Positions 25,046 through 34,315 of a stretch of DNA of 64,000 nt are shown here, one piece after another. The stretch lies in NCBI GenBank assembly GCA_041228345.1, contig CP166131.1:992001-1056000 (forward strand). Direction: 5' to 3'. The notes beneath the pieces were generated by a model. It ran no database searches. It saw nothing but the letters and a program-made list of their open reading frames with translations, and was not told where the DNA came from. Both the position numbers and the translations under genes were made by a program. This DNA is from Alphaproteobacteria bacterium LSUCC0396 (GTDB lineage Bacteria; Pseudomonadota; Alphaproteobacteria; Puniceispirillales; Puniceispirillaceae). Positions within the stretch are counted from its first letter, which is position 1; each line of letters starts with the position of its first letter.

Positions 25046-26974
25046 CTAGCCCTTACCACGCCATGGTATCAGCCGTGAAATCACCCAGCGCATCATCAGG
25101 TCAAAAGCCAAACCAAGGCTGCCCATGATCAAGATTGTCACCCAGATCAGCTCATAATCTGAAACGGTTCGCGCAACATTCTCGATAAAGCCAACGCCGG
25201 TTGTGCCAGCCAACATTTCCGCCGCCACAAGCGTCCCCCAGCACACACCAATTGAAATGCGGATACCGGTCATAATTTCGGGCAACGCGTTCGGCAAAAT
25301 CACATAACGCAGGATCTGACGATCACTGGCACCAAGCGAATGTGACGCCCGGATTTTGGACAATTGCGCCCCCGATGCACCCGTTCGCGCCGAGATCACC
25401 ATAATGGCGAAGGCCACCATAAATAACAGGAAGATTTTGCCATCATCCTGAATGCCGAAAATTGTCAGGATTAACGGCGCCCATGCCAGCGGTGGTACCG
25501 GTCGATAAAGCTCGATCATCGGGTCGAAGAAGGATTTGCAAAAACGCGATACGCCCATATAGATGCCAAGCGGCACGCCAAGCAAAATACCAAAGAACAT
25601 TGCCACGAGGACGCGGAACAACGAGTCCCAGATATGACCATCTAGCATCGGTACCGCGCCAAGATAGACATCGCCCTGCGCCAGCCCAAGCATCCAATCT
25701 TTATAATTTGCCTCGAACTCGCCCTTATCATTCAGCTGGCCATAATCACCCGGCAGTAAATCAATCAGGCTATCGGGTATCAGGAATGACACAACATCGG
25801 AAACTGGCAGCCACTTCCACCATAGCAGCGTTGTGCCCTTATAGCCGCCGCCGTTTTCAACATCCGGATTGGCCAGCCCAAAGAACGTCGCCACAACATC
25901 GGTTGGCTTTGGCAGCCAGCGACCGGGGCCCTGCTCGGTACATTGCGTGCGGGATTTTACAATATCGCCGCCCGGAAAGAACAGTGCCTCGACATAACCA
26001 AGGCCGCCCTTGGCCTTTTCGGCCTGATCGAGCATTGCCTCGACGGCAATTTGCATATCAGCCATCACGGTGGCCGGGAAAATTGTACCATCGTCAATCC
26101 GCTTGAAAATACGGTCAACCGACTTCATGTAATCAGCGCGATCCTTGACAATCTGCGGATCAGACTCGTTCGGTGATGGCGATTTTTTCAGCGCCACAAT
26201 CATCGCTTTGGTTTCGGCGATCAGATCTCTTGCCGTCGGCGATAGATTGCGGATTTTCAGGAAATCCTTTGATAAGGCAGCGGCTTCAAGCGCCAGCGCA
26301 TCAAACATTGCGCCTCTGGCCGAAATTGGCAACATTGGAATTTCGGGTTCAGCAATGCCCCATGATGGCTGTGCAAGCGCGGCCGGATCAGGGCTCCAAT
26401 TTTGCCGCGGATTGGCCAATTCAATGGTGATTGCCGCATAACCGGATTTGATCTTTTCAAGTTCTGCGATGGTTGCTGCATCAACAAAATCTGGCGTCGC
26501 CATGATGCTGATCAATTGCTGAGTGTTTTGCATAACACCTGTCACCAGCGCCGCATCGGCAGGTGAAAAAGCATCGACCGGCAATCGGTCTCGCAGGTCT
26601 TGCAGCTGTCGAGAATTTCGCACTAGCAAGGTTTTTGATTTGGAATAGCGGGACTCGATCGCCAGCGATGATGTTACCGGAGATACCGCCTCATGCAGCT
26701 TGGCGACCTGACATAATTCATTTGCTGCCTGTGGGAAAAAAGCGCGCGCCGATCCCCACGAAAAATAGAACCAGACAAGCAGTAAGGTCGACACACCGCA
26801 CACGGCCCAGAACCAGCCACCAACGGTGCGTTCGGGATCACCAAAAACCTGATCCTTTTCGCGCAGGCGGGTTTGTTTAATCCCATAGAAGATTGAGGCA
26901 AAAAAACTGCCAACAAGAAGCAGGATAATGATCGCCGCCACAACAGCGCGATTATCTGAAAGCCACTCAAGCAC
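25046..26974 (-). CDS. tauC: Taurine ABC transporter permease TauC with large N-terminal extension
   Basis: A 642-residue permease. Two N-terminal hydrophobic segments (about residues 10-30 and 52-72) frame the start. They are followed by a ~350-residue soluble, probably periplasmic, part rich in helices, then a standard BPD-type permease (about residues 450-640). Its coupling motif is SHSLGASDRQILRYVILPNALPEI. Ordinary TauC/SsuC proteins are ~260 residues, so the first ~400 residues are extra. Long forms of this kind may occur in related alphaproteobacteria (from memory). It overlaps tauB by 8 bp. Confidence 0.82.
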   Translation of the reverse strand: MLEWLSDNRAVVAAIIILLLVGSFFASIFYGIKQTRLREKDQVFGDPERTVGGWFWAVCGVSTLLLVWFYFSWGSARAFFPQAANELCQVAKLHEAVSPVTSSLAIESRYSKSKTLLVRNSRQLQDLRDRLPVDAFSPADAALVTGVMQNTQQLISIMATPDFVDAATIAELEKIKSGYAAITIELANPRQNWSPDPAALAQPSWGIAEPEIPMLPISARGAMFDALALEAAALSKDFLKIRNLSPTARDLIAETKAMIVALKKSPSPNESDPQIVKDRADYMKSVDRIFKRIDDGTIFPATVMADMQIAVEAMLDQAEKAKGGLGYVEALFFPGGDIVKSRTQCTEQGPGRWLPKPTDVVATFFGLANPDVENGGGYKGTTLLWWKWLPVSDVVSFLIPDSLIDLLPGDYGQLNDKGEFEANYKDWMLGLAQGDVYLGAVPMLDGHIWDSLFRVLVAMFFGILLGVPLGIYMGVSRFCKSFFDPMIELYRPVPPLAWAPLILTIFGIQDDGKIFLLFMVAFAIMVISARTGASGAQLSKIRASHSLGASDRQILRYVILPNALPEIMTGIRISIGVCWGTLVAAEMLAGTTGVGFIENVARTVSDYELIWVTILIMGSLGLAFDLMMRWVISRLIPWRGKG

Positions 26975-27764
26975 CGCCCATAATCTCCTCTTCCATATTC
27001 CAGATCATGGTTAAGATTTCTTCGCGAACAGAAGAGAATTCTGGCTCTAGCTTGATGTCGCGCAATGATCGTTTCAGTCCCCATTCGGCAAATGGCAACT
27101 GATATTCCTTGTGAATTCGTCCCGGGCGCGGTGCCATGACAAACAGGCGCTCACCCAACAGCAACGCCTCTTCAACCGAATGCGTGATGATGATGATGGT
27201 CTTGCCCGTCTTTTTCCACAGCTCCAGAACCAGTGATTGCATCTTTTCCCGCGTCAACGCATCAAGGGCGCCCAGCGGTTCATCCATTAAAATCACATCC
27301 GGGTCGTTGATCAGGCAGCGCGCCAAGGCAACACGTTGCTGCATCCCGCCCGACAATTGATAAGTCGGGGTATCGGCAAAGCCCTGCAAGCCGACCGTTG
27401 CCAGCCATTTTTCCACTTGATCACGCGATTCTGTCGCGCTGACACCCTGCATACGCAGCCCGAAATCAACATTTTTAGCGACTGTCAGCCATTCGAACAG
27501 CGCGCCTTGTTGAAACACCATACCGCGGTCAGCACCGGGCCCTTCAATAAGGCGGTCACCAACATTAATCTGGCCACTTGTCGGGGTAATAAATCCTGCA
27601 ATCATGTTCAGCAAGGTCGTCTTGCCACAGCCGGACGGGCCAAGAACACTCAGCAGCTCACCCTTTTTCAGGGTAAAATTGATATCTTTTAATGCCTCTA
27701 CCTTGGCCCCTGTTTGCTGGTTGGCAAAGGTCATGCATAAATCTTTACAGGTGAGATCGGCCAA
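26967..27764 (-). CDS. tauB: Taurine ABC transporter ATPase TauB
   Basis: A 265-residue SsuB/TauB-type ATPase. Walker A GPSGCGKTT, Q-loop VFQQGALFEW, signature LSGGMQQR, Walker B VILMDEP and switch His IITHSVEE are all present. It powers uptake with TauC and TauA. A perfect 12-bp-stem terminator separates it from tauA, so its expression depends on readthrough. Confidence 0.88.
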   Translation of the reverse strand: MADLTCKDLCMTFANQQTGAKVEALKDINFTLKKGELLSVLGPSGCGKTTLLNMIAGFITPTSGQINVGDRLIEGPGADRGMVFQQGALFEWLTVAKNVDFGLRMQGVSATESRDQVEKWLATVGLQGFADTPTYQLSGGMQQRVALARCLINDPDVILMDEPLGALDALTREKMQSLVLELWKKTGKTIIIITHSVEEALLLGERLFVMAPRPGRIHKEYQLPFAEWGLKRSLRDIKLEPEFSSVREEILTMIWNMEEEIMGGA

Positions 27765-27789
27765 TCGCGACGCCCCTCGTCAAATAAGA

Positions 27790-27817
27790 AAAACAAGGCT
27801 CAATTGAGCCTTGTTTT
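27790..27817 (-). terminator. Strong intercistronic terminator between tauA and tauB
   Basis: AAAACAAGGCTC, loop AATT, GAGCCTTGTTTT: a perfect 12-bp stem followed on the minus strand by TTTTTCTTATTT. Placed 22 bp after the tauA stop, it should make tauA transcripts exceed tauBC. Confidence 0.85.
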
Positions 27818-27838
27818 CCATGTTCATGTTAAACGCAA

Positions 27839-28819
27839 TTAGTTAAGATATTCGCCAGTGATGACTTTGGCGATCTTTTGATCAACATTCCACGCACCAG
27901 GCTTTTTGAACACAAGGCCGAGTGATTCAGCTGCAGCAACAGCGACACCATTGGGGCCAAAGAACTGCTCTTTCTGCTCGGCTGCTGTTGGGAAGATAAA
28001 GCCTGCCATTTGGTTCTTGGTCGTCGAAACGGACATACCTGCGTCAGCTGCCACTTTACTCACCTGGGCATCGCTGGCTGTCCAATTTGCATTGGCTTCG
28101 TGTGTTACCTCTAGGAAAGTGCGCAGCAGGCCAGGGTTCTCAGTCGCAAATTTTTCAGTCACTGAAACGACGTCGAATGAGCCAATACCAGCATCGCGCT
28201 TTTGCTGTGATGACATGATCGGCGTACCAACCTCACCCGCTTTCTTCGCTGAGTCACCGCCAAAGATGCACGCCATGTCGACTGAGCCTTCGGCCAATGA
28301 TACAGCACCATCGGCTGGCGCCTGATCAACAATCTTCATGGTTGATATATCAACATTGAGTGTCTGCATGTATTTGCGGAAAGCAAAATCAGCCATGGTG
28401 TTCAACGGCACCGCAACTGTCTTACCCTCAAGCTCAGATGCATTTGATGAATTGATGCCGAGGCCATTTTTCACAAAACAGTCATTAGCTTCATAAATGA
28501 CCGCAATTGATACCATTTTGATCGGCGCGCCCTGCTGGATTGCTGTCACGAACGGCGCAAGGCCCTGTGAATAGGCAATATCAATATCGCCAGCCAGCAT
28601 CGCTTCAGTCATTTGAACGCCAGTTGAAAAGTTAGTCCATTTAACGTCAACACCCATGGCATCGTCATAGGTTTTATCAACTTTTGCGATTTGATTAGGT
28701 GTGGCCCACTCAAGGAAAAACGCAACATTCACGCTATCCGCAGCCTGTGCAACTGTTGCACCACCCATCATTACTGCCGCAACACCAGCAGAAATAACAT
28801 TTTTCTTCAGATTTCTCAT
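27839..28819 (-). CDS. tauA: Periplasmic taurine-binding protein TauA
   Basis: A 326-residue solute-binding protein with a signal peptide (basic RNLKKN, then VISAGVAAVMMGGATVAQAA, cleavage near ADS). The mature N terminus SVNVAFFLEWATPNQIAKVDKTYDD and the later IVDQAPADGAVSLAEGSVDMAC are characteristic of alphaproteobacterial TauA. First gene of tauABC, with GGGAG six bases before ATG. A weaker CTGG-type direct-repeat pair (CTGGTGGAA and CTGGGTTAA, 33 bp apart, at 28889 and 28856 on the minus strand) lies upstream and might be a degenerate TauR site. Confidence 0.88.
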   Translation of the reverse strand: MRNLKKNVISAGVAAVMMGGATVAQAADSVNVAFFLEWATPNQIAKVDKTYDDAMGVDVKWTNFSTGVQMTEAMLAGDIDIAYSQGLAPFVTAIQQGAPIKMVSIAVIYEANDCFVKNGLGINSSNASELEGKTVAVPLNTMADFAFRKYMQTLNVDISTMKIVDQAPADGAVSLAEGSVDMACIFGGDSAKKAGEVGTPIMSSQQKRDAGIGSFDVVSVTEKFATENPGLLRTFLEVTHEANANWTASDAQVSKVAADAGMSVSTTKNQMAGFIFPTAAEQKEQFFGPNGVAVAAAESLGLVFKKPGAWNVDQKIAKVITGEYLN

Positions 28820-29095
28820 TTTTATCTCCCTATTGATTGGCAGATGCTTAACCCAGTTGTTTTACAATTTACAATAGTAGTTCCACCAGACATCTTCCGA
28901 AAAACGCTAACACGATTGACAAATGCCTCAATAGAAAAAATTGCTAAATTGGAAAACATCGCCGAATATTCATATTGGTTTGTTGATAACGGGGTGGTAA
29001 TTTGCGCCGTCAGCCTTGGCAATCCTTTAAAATCTTGGCAACGGTAAAACCTGGTAATCTGTGAAATTCAGCTATCGATAACGCAAAGACGAATT

Positions 29096-30112
29096 ATGAC
29101 CTCTTTTAGCACTGAAATGGACGCGATGCTCGACCGCCTTGGCGCTAATCAGGGAGGCTTCGTCATCGCCGCCATTTATAAATTCGTCACGCTTGATGAT
29201 GTGGAGACGCTTCGCCAGAGCTTGCAAAAGCTTTGCAAGGATAATCAGGTTCTTGGCACAATTCTTCTGGCGGGCGAAGGTATTAATGGCACCATCGCAG
29301 CAACGCGTAACGGTATGGCTGAATGCCTGAACTGGCTTGAGGCCGATGGCCGGTTCGACAATCTTTCATTGAAATTCTCATTCAGCCCTGACCAGCCTTT
29401 TCTGCGGATGAAGGTGCGGCCAAAACGTGAAATCGTCACAATGGGCTGTCCAGAGATTAATCCGGCCAAACGCACCGGCACCTATGTTGAACCAAAAGAT
29501 TGGAATGATTTGCTTGGCGATCCAGACGTGCTTGTTGTCGATACACGCAACCGTTATGAAACAGCGATCGGTATGTTTGATGGGGCGGTTGACCCGCTGA
29601 CCACAAATTTTCGTGAATTTCCCGAGTGGGCGCAGGCGCTGGCAAATCAGCCAGCCGATCGCCGCCCGAAGAAAATTGCGATGTATTGCACTGGCGGTAT
29701 CCGCTGCGAAAAAGCCAGTGCTTTGATGCAGGATGTAGGCTTTGACGAGGTCTATCACCTGAAAGGCGGCATCCTGAAATATCTTGAAGATGTGCCAGCA
29801 AGCGACAGCAAATGGCAGGGCGAATGTTTCGTCTTTGATGGCCGTGTCGCCGTTGACCATGATCTGCAACCGGGCAGCTATCATATGTGCCATGCCTGCC
29901 GTATGCCATTATCAGCTGATGATCTTCGGCATCCTGATTTCAAAGACGGTATCAGTTGCCCGCATTGCAAACCCAATCTTGATCCGGCGCGGGCGGCACG
30001 TTTTGCCGAGCGTCAAAAGCAGATGCGGCTTGCCGCTGAACGTGGTGAGACACATCTCGGCACCAATCCGCGACAAAAGAAAAACCCGCCGAAACCGCCC
30101 GAAACCCGCTAG
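29096..30112 (+). CDS. trhO: tRNA uridine(34) hydroxylase TrhO (rhodanese family, UPF0176)
   Basis: A 338-residue protein of the YceA/TrhO family, which makes 5-hydroxyuridine at tRNA position 34 using O2. An N-terminal acylphosphatase-like part (residues ~15-110, containing LAGEGINGTIA) precedes a rhodanese domain (~130-240) with the active-site Cys in YCTGGIRCEKA. A C-terminal Cys-rich stretch (CHACR, CPHC) and a basic tail rich in P and K follow. Its stop shares the four bases CTAG with the stop of the convergent next gene. Confidence 0.92.
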   Translation: MTSFSTEMDAMLDRLGANQGGFVIAAIYKFVTLDDVETLRQSLQKLCKDNQVLGTILLAGEGINGTIAATRNGMAECLNWLEADGRFDNLSLKFSFSPDQPFLRMKVRPKREIVTMGCPEINPAKRTGTYVEPKDWNDLLGDPDVLVVDTRNRYETAIGMFDGAVDPLTTNFREFPEWAQALANQPADRRPKKIAMYCTGGIRCEKASALMQDVGFDEVYHLKGGILKYLEDVPASDSKWQGECFVFDGRVAVDHDLQPGSYHMCHACRMPLSADDLRHPDFKDGISCPHCKPNLDPARAARFAERQKQMRLAAERGETHLGTNPRQKKNPPKPPETR

Positions 30113-31083
30113 CTGCCGCGACGGTGCGGTGCAAGATAATCAATTAGTGGCCCCTTTGGCACGATGCCTGACGGGTTCAAGTTGCGATGGCTTGCATAAT
30201 AATGTGTCTTGATATGCGGCATCACCACGGTGCCGGCAATGCCGGGCATCTGGTAAAGTTCGCGCAAATACCCCGACAAGGCCGGATAATCGGCAATGCG
30301 GCGCAGATTGCATTTAAAATGTCCCACATAAACCGGATCAAAGCGCACCAGCGTCGTAAAAAGCCGCCAATCCGCCTCGCAAAGCGTATCGCCAAGCAGA
30401 TAACGGTTAACCTGCAATCGTGCCTCAATACGGTCAAGCGCAGCAAAAAGATCAGTCACCGCCTCATCATAAGCCTCGTTGCGGCTGGCAAAACCAGCGC
30501 GGTAAACGCCGTTATTGATGTTGTGATAAACATCATCATTCACCGCCTCAATGGCCCCACGCATGGCAAGCGGCCAGAAATCCAGCCGGTTACCAGTTAC
30601 CGCGTCAAAGGCGGAATTGAACATCCGGATAATTTCCGATGATTCGTTCGAGACGATCGCCTCAGTCTGTTTATCCCATAAAACCGGCACAGTGACACGT
30701 CCGGTCATATCCGGTTTCGATTTCTGGTAAATCTGGTAGAGGAAATCCTTGCCATAGAGCGCATCACCAGTGGCATATTCATCGCGCTCAAAGCTCCAGC
30801 CGTGATCCAGCATCAGCGGATGCACAACCGAGACTGAAATATGATCATCAAGCCCCTTTAAATAGCGGAAAATCATCACACGGTGCGCCCAAGGACAGGC
30901 GTGCGACACATATAGGTGATAGCGCCTAGACTCGGCTCTAAAACCGCCTATGCCACTAGGGCCAGCGGCGCCATTAACAGTGACCCAATTGCGAAAACCA
31001 GCGTCCTCGCGGACAAATTTCCCATCGGTTTTTTCGGTATCATACCATTTCGTCGACCAGCGTCCGTCGATCAGCAATCCCAT
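30109..31083 (-). CDS. yqjG: Glutathionyl-hydroquinone reductase (YqjG/ECM4 family)
   Basis: A 324-residue omega/xi-class glutathione transferase-like enzyme. It removes glutathione from glutathionyl-hydroquinones. The thioredoxin-fold active site is C63 in SHACPWAHRV. The glutathione-binding stretch SNESSEIIRMFNSAFD and the C-terminal helical domain (LFTTLVRFDPVYVGHFKCN) are typical of the family. It lies 67 bp downstream of rpe on the same strand. The link to rpe looks incidental. Confidence 0.9.
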   Translation of the reverse strand: MGLLIDGRWSTKWYDTEKTDGKFVREDAGFRNWVTVNGAAGPSGIGGFRAESRRYHLYVSHACPWAHRVMIFRYLKGLDDHISVSVVHPLMLDHGWSFERDEYATGDALYGKDFLYQIYQKSKPDMTGRVTVPVLWDKQTEAIVSNESSEIIRMFNSAFDAVTGNRLDFWPLAMRGAIEAVNDDVYHNINNGVYRAGFASRNEAYDEAVTDLFAALDRIEARLQVNRYLLGDTLCEADWRLFTTLVRFDPVYVGHFKCNLRRIADYPALSGYLRELYQMPGIAGTVVMPHIKTHYYASHRNLNPSGIVPKGPLIDYLAPHRRGS

Positions 31084-31150
31084 ATGGATTCTCCCTAGTC
31101 GAAACCAGTTTCAACGCCCTCTCCGGACGGCAATCATTGATCGTCAGATC

Positions 31151-31807
31151 CTAGCGTGCGGCAGCGCGGATCGCGGTAATGTTATCGGCATATGAATTGC
31201 CTTTGAACACGGCCGACCCTGCAACAAGCGCCCGCGCCCCAGCGGCAAAAACCTTGCCAGCGTTATCGGCCGTTATCCCGCCATCAACCTCGATGATAAT
31301 AGGGCGATCACCGATCATCGCCTTAACCGCCGCGATCTTATCAAGCATCGCAGCAATAAAACTCTGCCCGCCAAACCCCGGATTGACTGTCATCACAAGG
31401 ATCAGGTCAAGCCGGTCAAGAACGTGCTGTAACCCCTGAATTGGCGTATGCGGGTTTACCGCAACACCGGCTCTGCAGCCAAGCTCGCGGATCTGGCTTA
31501 GCGTCCGGTCAAGGTGCTGGCAGGCCTCGGCATGAACGGTAATAATATCAGACCCAGCCGCGGCATAGTCAGCCAGCAATGCATCGGGATTTGACACCAT
31601 CAAATGTGTATCGAAAGTTTTTTGACTATGCGGGCGCAGCGCCTTAATCAAGGGCGGGCCAAAGGTCAGGTTTGGAACAAAATGTCCATCCATCACATCA
31701 AGGTGAATCCAATCAGCACCAGCTTTATCAACATCCTTGACCTCATCCCCGATACGGCTGAAATCAGCAGCCAAAATCGACGGAGCAATTATCAGGGTAT
31801 CAGTCAT
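31151..31807 (-). CDS. rpe: Ribulose-phosphate 3-epimerase
   Basis: A 218-residue TIM-barrel enzyme interconverting ribulose 5-phosphate and xylulose 5-phosphate (pentose phosphate pathway). Metal and phosphate motifs are APSILAADF, HLDVMDGHFVPNLTFGP, VNPGFGGQSFI and EVDGGI. Full length and ordinary. Confidence 0.96.
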   Translation of the reverse strand: MTDTLIIAPSILAADFSRIGDEVKDVDKAGADWIHLDVMDGHFVPNLTFGPPLIKALRPHSQKTFDTHLMVSNPDALLADYAAAGSDIITVHAEACQHLDRTLSQIRELGCRAGVAVNPHTPIQGLQHVLDRLDLILVMTVNPGFGGQSFIAAMLDKIAAVKAMIGDRPIIIEVDGGITADNAGKVFAAGARALVAGSAVFKGNSYADNITAIRAAAR

Positions 31808-32148
31808 TTTATTAAGTCCTAATTAAGCTGATCTGATTTTGGGATGCGTGGCGTCTCACCATTGCGTTTGGCTTTTCTAATGATAATAAGACCAAATTAC
31901 AAGCGATTCACCACTGCCGGCGTGTGCAGCCGAAATGCCGTAACGCATCTGCCCGCACCCGTACCGACAATAGAGGCGGCAAATTGAGCTGCAAGATAGA
32001 CCGCACAACGGGCACGACAGCACGCATCACAGCACGCATCAAGGACTGCGTAAAAATGTAGCTGATAAACCGATGACAAACCGATTCAAAATAGAGTAAC
32101 TTGTCTCGCTGTTTCAAATTATTGCCGTAAAAATTGAGGACAACCAAC
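31808..32148. other. Divergent intergenic region rpe/gcdH, no gene seen
   Basis: 341 bp between divergent genes. It contains a 12-bp direct duplication (CAGCACGCATCA, ~32020-32045) and a small ACCGAT..ACCGATT duplication (~32070). Short frames in it look random. It presumably carries both promoters, but none stands out. Confidence 0.6.
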
Positions 32149-33342
32149 ATGAGTTCATCAAAGCCACAATTTCAGTGGGACGATCCTTTTTTCCTAGATG
32201 CTCAGCTCAATGACGAAGAACGCATGGTGCGTGATGCCGCCAAGGCCTTTGCCGATGACATTCTGATGCCGCGGGTCATTGGTGATTTCCGTGACGAGGC
32301 GTTTGATCCGGCTTTGTTGAAAGAGATGGGTGCGCTTGGCCTGCTTGGCCCAACAATCCCAGAAGAATTTGGCGGTGCTGGCGTCAATCATGTGGCCTAT
32401 GGGCTTGCTGCCCGTGAAATCGAACGGGTGGATTCGGGCTATCGTTCGGCCATGTCGGTGCAGTCATCTTTGGTCATGCATCCGATCTATAGCTTTGGCA
32501 GTGATGAGCAAAAGCACAAATTCCTGCCCCAGCTGGCAACGGGCGAGCTGGTTGGCTGTTTTGGCCTGACCGAGCCTGATTTCGGGTCTGATCCGGGCGG
32601 CATGGCAACCAAGGCTGTCAAGACTGATGGCGGCTATCATTTATCCGGGTCAAAGACTTGGATTTCAAATGCGCCCTATGCCGATATTGCCATTATCTGG
32701 GCAAAGCTGGACGGTGTGATTCGCGGCTTTATCGTCGAGCGTAAGACTGCCGGCAGTGGCTTTAGCACACCCAAGATCGAGGGCAAACTGTCACTTCGTG
32801 CGTCGGTTACTGGCTCGATCCAGATGGATAATGCTTTTGTTTCGGAAGATAATATTTTGCCGAATGTCAGCGGCTTGAAAGGCCCGTTTTCGTGCCTTAA
32901 TAAAGCACGCTATGGCATTGCATGGGGTGTGATGGGTGCGTCTGAGTTTTGCTGGCACGCTGCCCGTCAATATACGCTTGATCGCAAGCAGTTTAACCGC
33001 CCGCTTGCCGCAAACCAGCTGATCCAGTTAAAGCTTGCTGATATGCAGACCGAGATTACCCTTGGTTTGCAGGCTGCTTTTCGGGTTGGCCGCTTGCTTG
33101 ACGAGCATAACTGCGCACCGGAAAATATTTCGCTTATCAAACGCAATAACTGCGGCAAGGCGCTTACCATCGCCCGCACTTCGCGTGATATGCATGGCGG
33201 CAACGGCATCGCCGAGGAATATCACATCATGCGGCATATGATTAATCTGGAAACGGTCAACACCTATGAAGGCACGCATGATGTTCATGCGCTGATTCTA
33301 GGGCGGGCGCAAACCGGACTTCAGGCCTTCACCGGCGCCTAG
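32149..33342 (+). CDS. gcdH: Glutaryl-CoA dehydrogenase
   Basis: A 397-residue acyl-CoA dehydrogenase of the GcdH type. It oxidises and decarboxylates glutaryl-CoA to crotonyl-CoA (lysine/tryptophan catabolism). Seen are [41 protein letters not shown] and the catalytic Glu in [16 protein letters not shown]. Start ATG 32149 has GAGGA nine bases upstream. An in-frame TTG at 32134 is less likely. It stands alone, with a terminator at 33406. Confidence 0.92.
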   Translation: MSSSKPQFQWDDPFFLDAQLNDEERMVRDAAKAFADDILMPRVIGDFRDEAFDPALLKEMGALGLLGPTIPEEFGGAGVNHVAYGLAAREIERVDSGYRSAMSVQSSLVMHPIYSFGSDEQKHKFLPQLATGELVGCFGLTEPDFGSDPGGMATKAVKTDGGYHLSGSKTWISNAPYADIAIIWAKLDGVIRGFIVERKTAGSGFSTPKIEGKLSLRASVTGSIQMDNAFVSEDNILPNVSGLKGPFSCLNKARYGIAWGVMGASEFCWHAARQYTLDRKQFNRPLAANQLIQLKLADMQTEITLGLQAAFRVGRLLDEHNCAPENISLIKRNNCGKALTIARTSRDMHGGNGIAEEYHIMRHMINLETVNTYEGTHDVHALILGRAQTGLQAFTGA

Positions 33343-33405
33343 GCCGCATGGCCCGTCGCGGGGGCGCGGTCAAACCGCACGTGATGGGGCACTATTAATA
33401 TTAAG

Positions 33406-33444
33406 AACCGGCAAGACCATTTACCGCGTCTAGCCGGTTTTTTT
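33406..33444 (+). terminator. Terminator after gcdH, overlapping the end of the convergent EamA gene
   Basis: AACCGGC (33406-33412) pairs with GCCGGTT (33433-33439), then a T run to 33444, with a 20-nt loop. The right arm lies inside the 3' end of the opposite-strand gene. Confidence 0.65.
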
Positions 33445-34311
33445 GCGCCACCACGCCAACAGATAGGCCGGCTCAATAATCACCGCACCAACCCCAAAAA
33501 TCACCACCAAGCCGCCAGCCAGAACGGTTGGGTCGGGCGCCTCGCCAAGCATTGTTACCGCCCCGAAAATCGCCGCAACCGGCAGCAGCAGCAAAACCGG
33601 CATAACCATGGGCACCGGATAACGCCCCAGCACATAATACCATGCCGAATAGCCAATCGCCGTCATCACCACACCCAGATAAATCAACGTCATCCATGCC
33701 TCTGTTGGCGCGGCGCTTAGGGCTGGCAATGGGTCACCATCAATCAGCAATGAGGCCAGCAACATTTGCGGCCCCGCCATGACACCAATCCATGCGGTTA
33801 GCTGGACCCCGCTTAATGCCCCGTCAATCCGGCGGATCAAGACCTGACCAAACGCCCAGACAAGCGCCCCTGACAGTACCAGCATGATGCCAATCCATTG
33901 CCCTTCCAGTGCCGGTGCGCCAAGGATTACAACAACACCGCCCAAACCGGCAACAATACCCAAGATCTGACGCAGGCTTGGCCGCTCGCCAAGCAGAATT
34001 GCGGCGATAATGACGCCAAAAATTACCTCGCTTTGAACCAGCAGCACTGCCGGCGTCGCCGCCATCCGCGCCAATCCGGAAAATGTCAGCCCGTATTGCA
34101 AGGTCGCCGCAATGAACGAAATCCAGCATAGCGTCCATAAATGGCCGCGCGGAATCGGCACAAACCAGACCAGCAACAACGCCGCCAAAACAAAGCGCAT
34201 CCCCATCAAAAGCAATGGCGGAAAATGCCCAAGTCCAGCCTTGGCGAACGCAAAGCCGAACCCCCATGTCAGCGGCACAATTAATGCGATCAGGATATGG
34301 CGGAATTGCAT
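33430..34311 (-). CDS. EamA/DMT-family transporter
   Basis: A 293-residue drug/metabolite-type transporter with ten hydrophobic segments and two EamA repeats (about residues 8-135 and 147-280). It begins with LIALIVPLTWGFGFAFAKAGL. Last gene of a five-gene operon, 4 bp after the ArgE-like gene. It may export or import a metabolite of that pathway. Substrate cannot be read from sequence. Confidence 0.85.
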   Translation of the reverse strand: MQFRHILIALIVPLTWGFGFAFAKAGLGHFPPLLLMGMRFVLAALLLVWFVPIPRGHLWTLCWISFIAATLQYGLTFSGLARMAATPAVLLVQSEVIFGVIIAAILLGERPSLRQILGIVAGLGGVVVILGAPALEGQWIGIMLVLSGALVWAFGQVLIRRIDGALSGVQLTAWIGVMAGPQMLLASLLIDGDPLPALSAAPTEAWMTLIYLGVVMTAIGYSAWYYVLGRYPVPMVMPVLLLLPVAAIFGAVTMLGEAPDPTVLAGGLVVIFGVGAVIIEPAYLLAWWRKKTG

Positions 34312-34315
34312 GATT

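Noticed and set aside
28844-29047. 67-residue + strand frame between tauA and trhO
   Set aside because: Lies in a divergent promoter gap, overlaps a similar-length frame on the other strand, no family features and no ribosome site.
31897-32150. Small Cys-rich minus-strand frames between rpe and gcdH
   Set aside because: Caused by a local CAGCACGCATCA duplication in the gap. No start signals or conservation hints.
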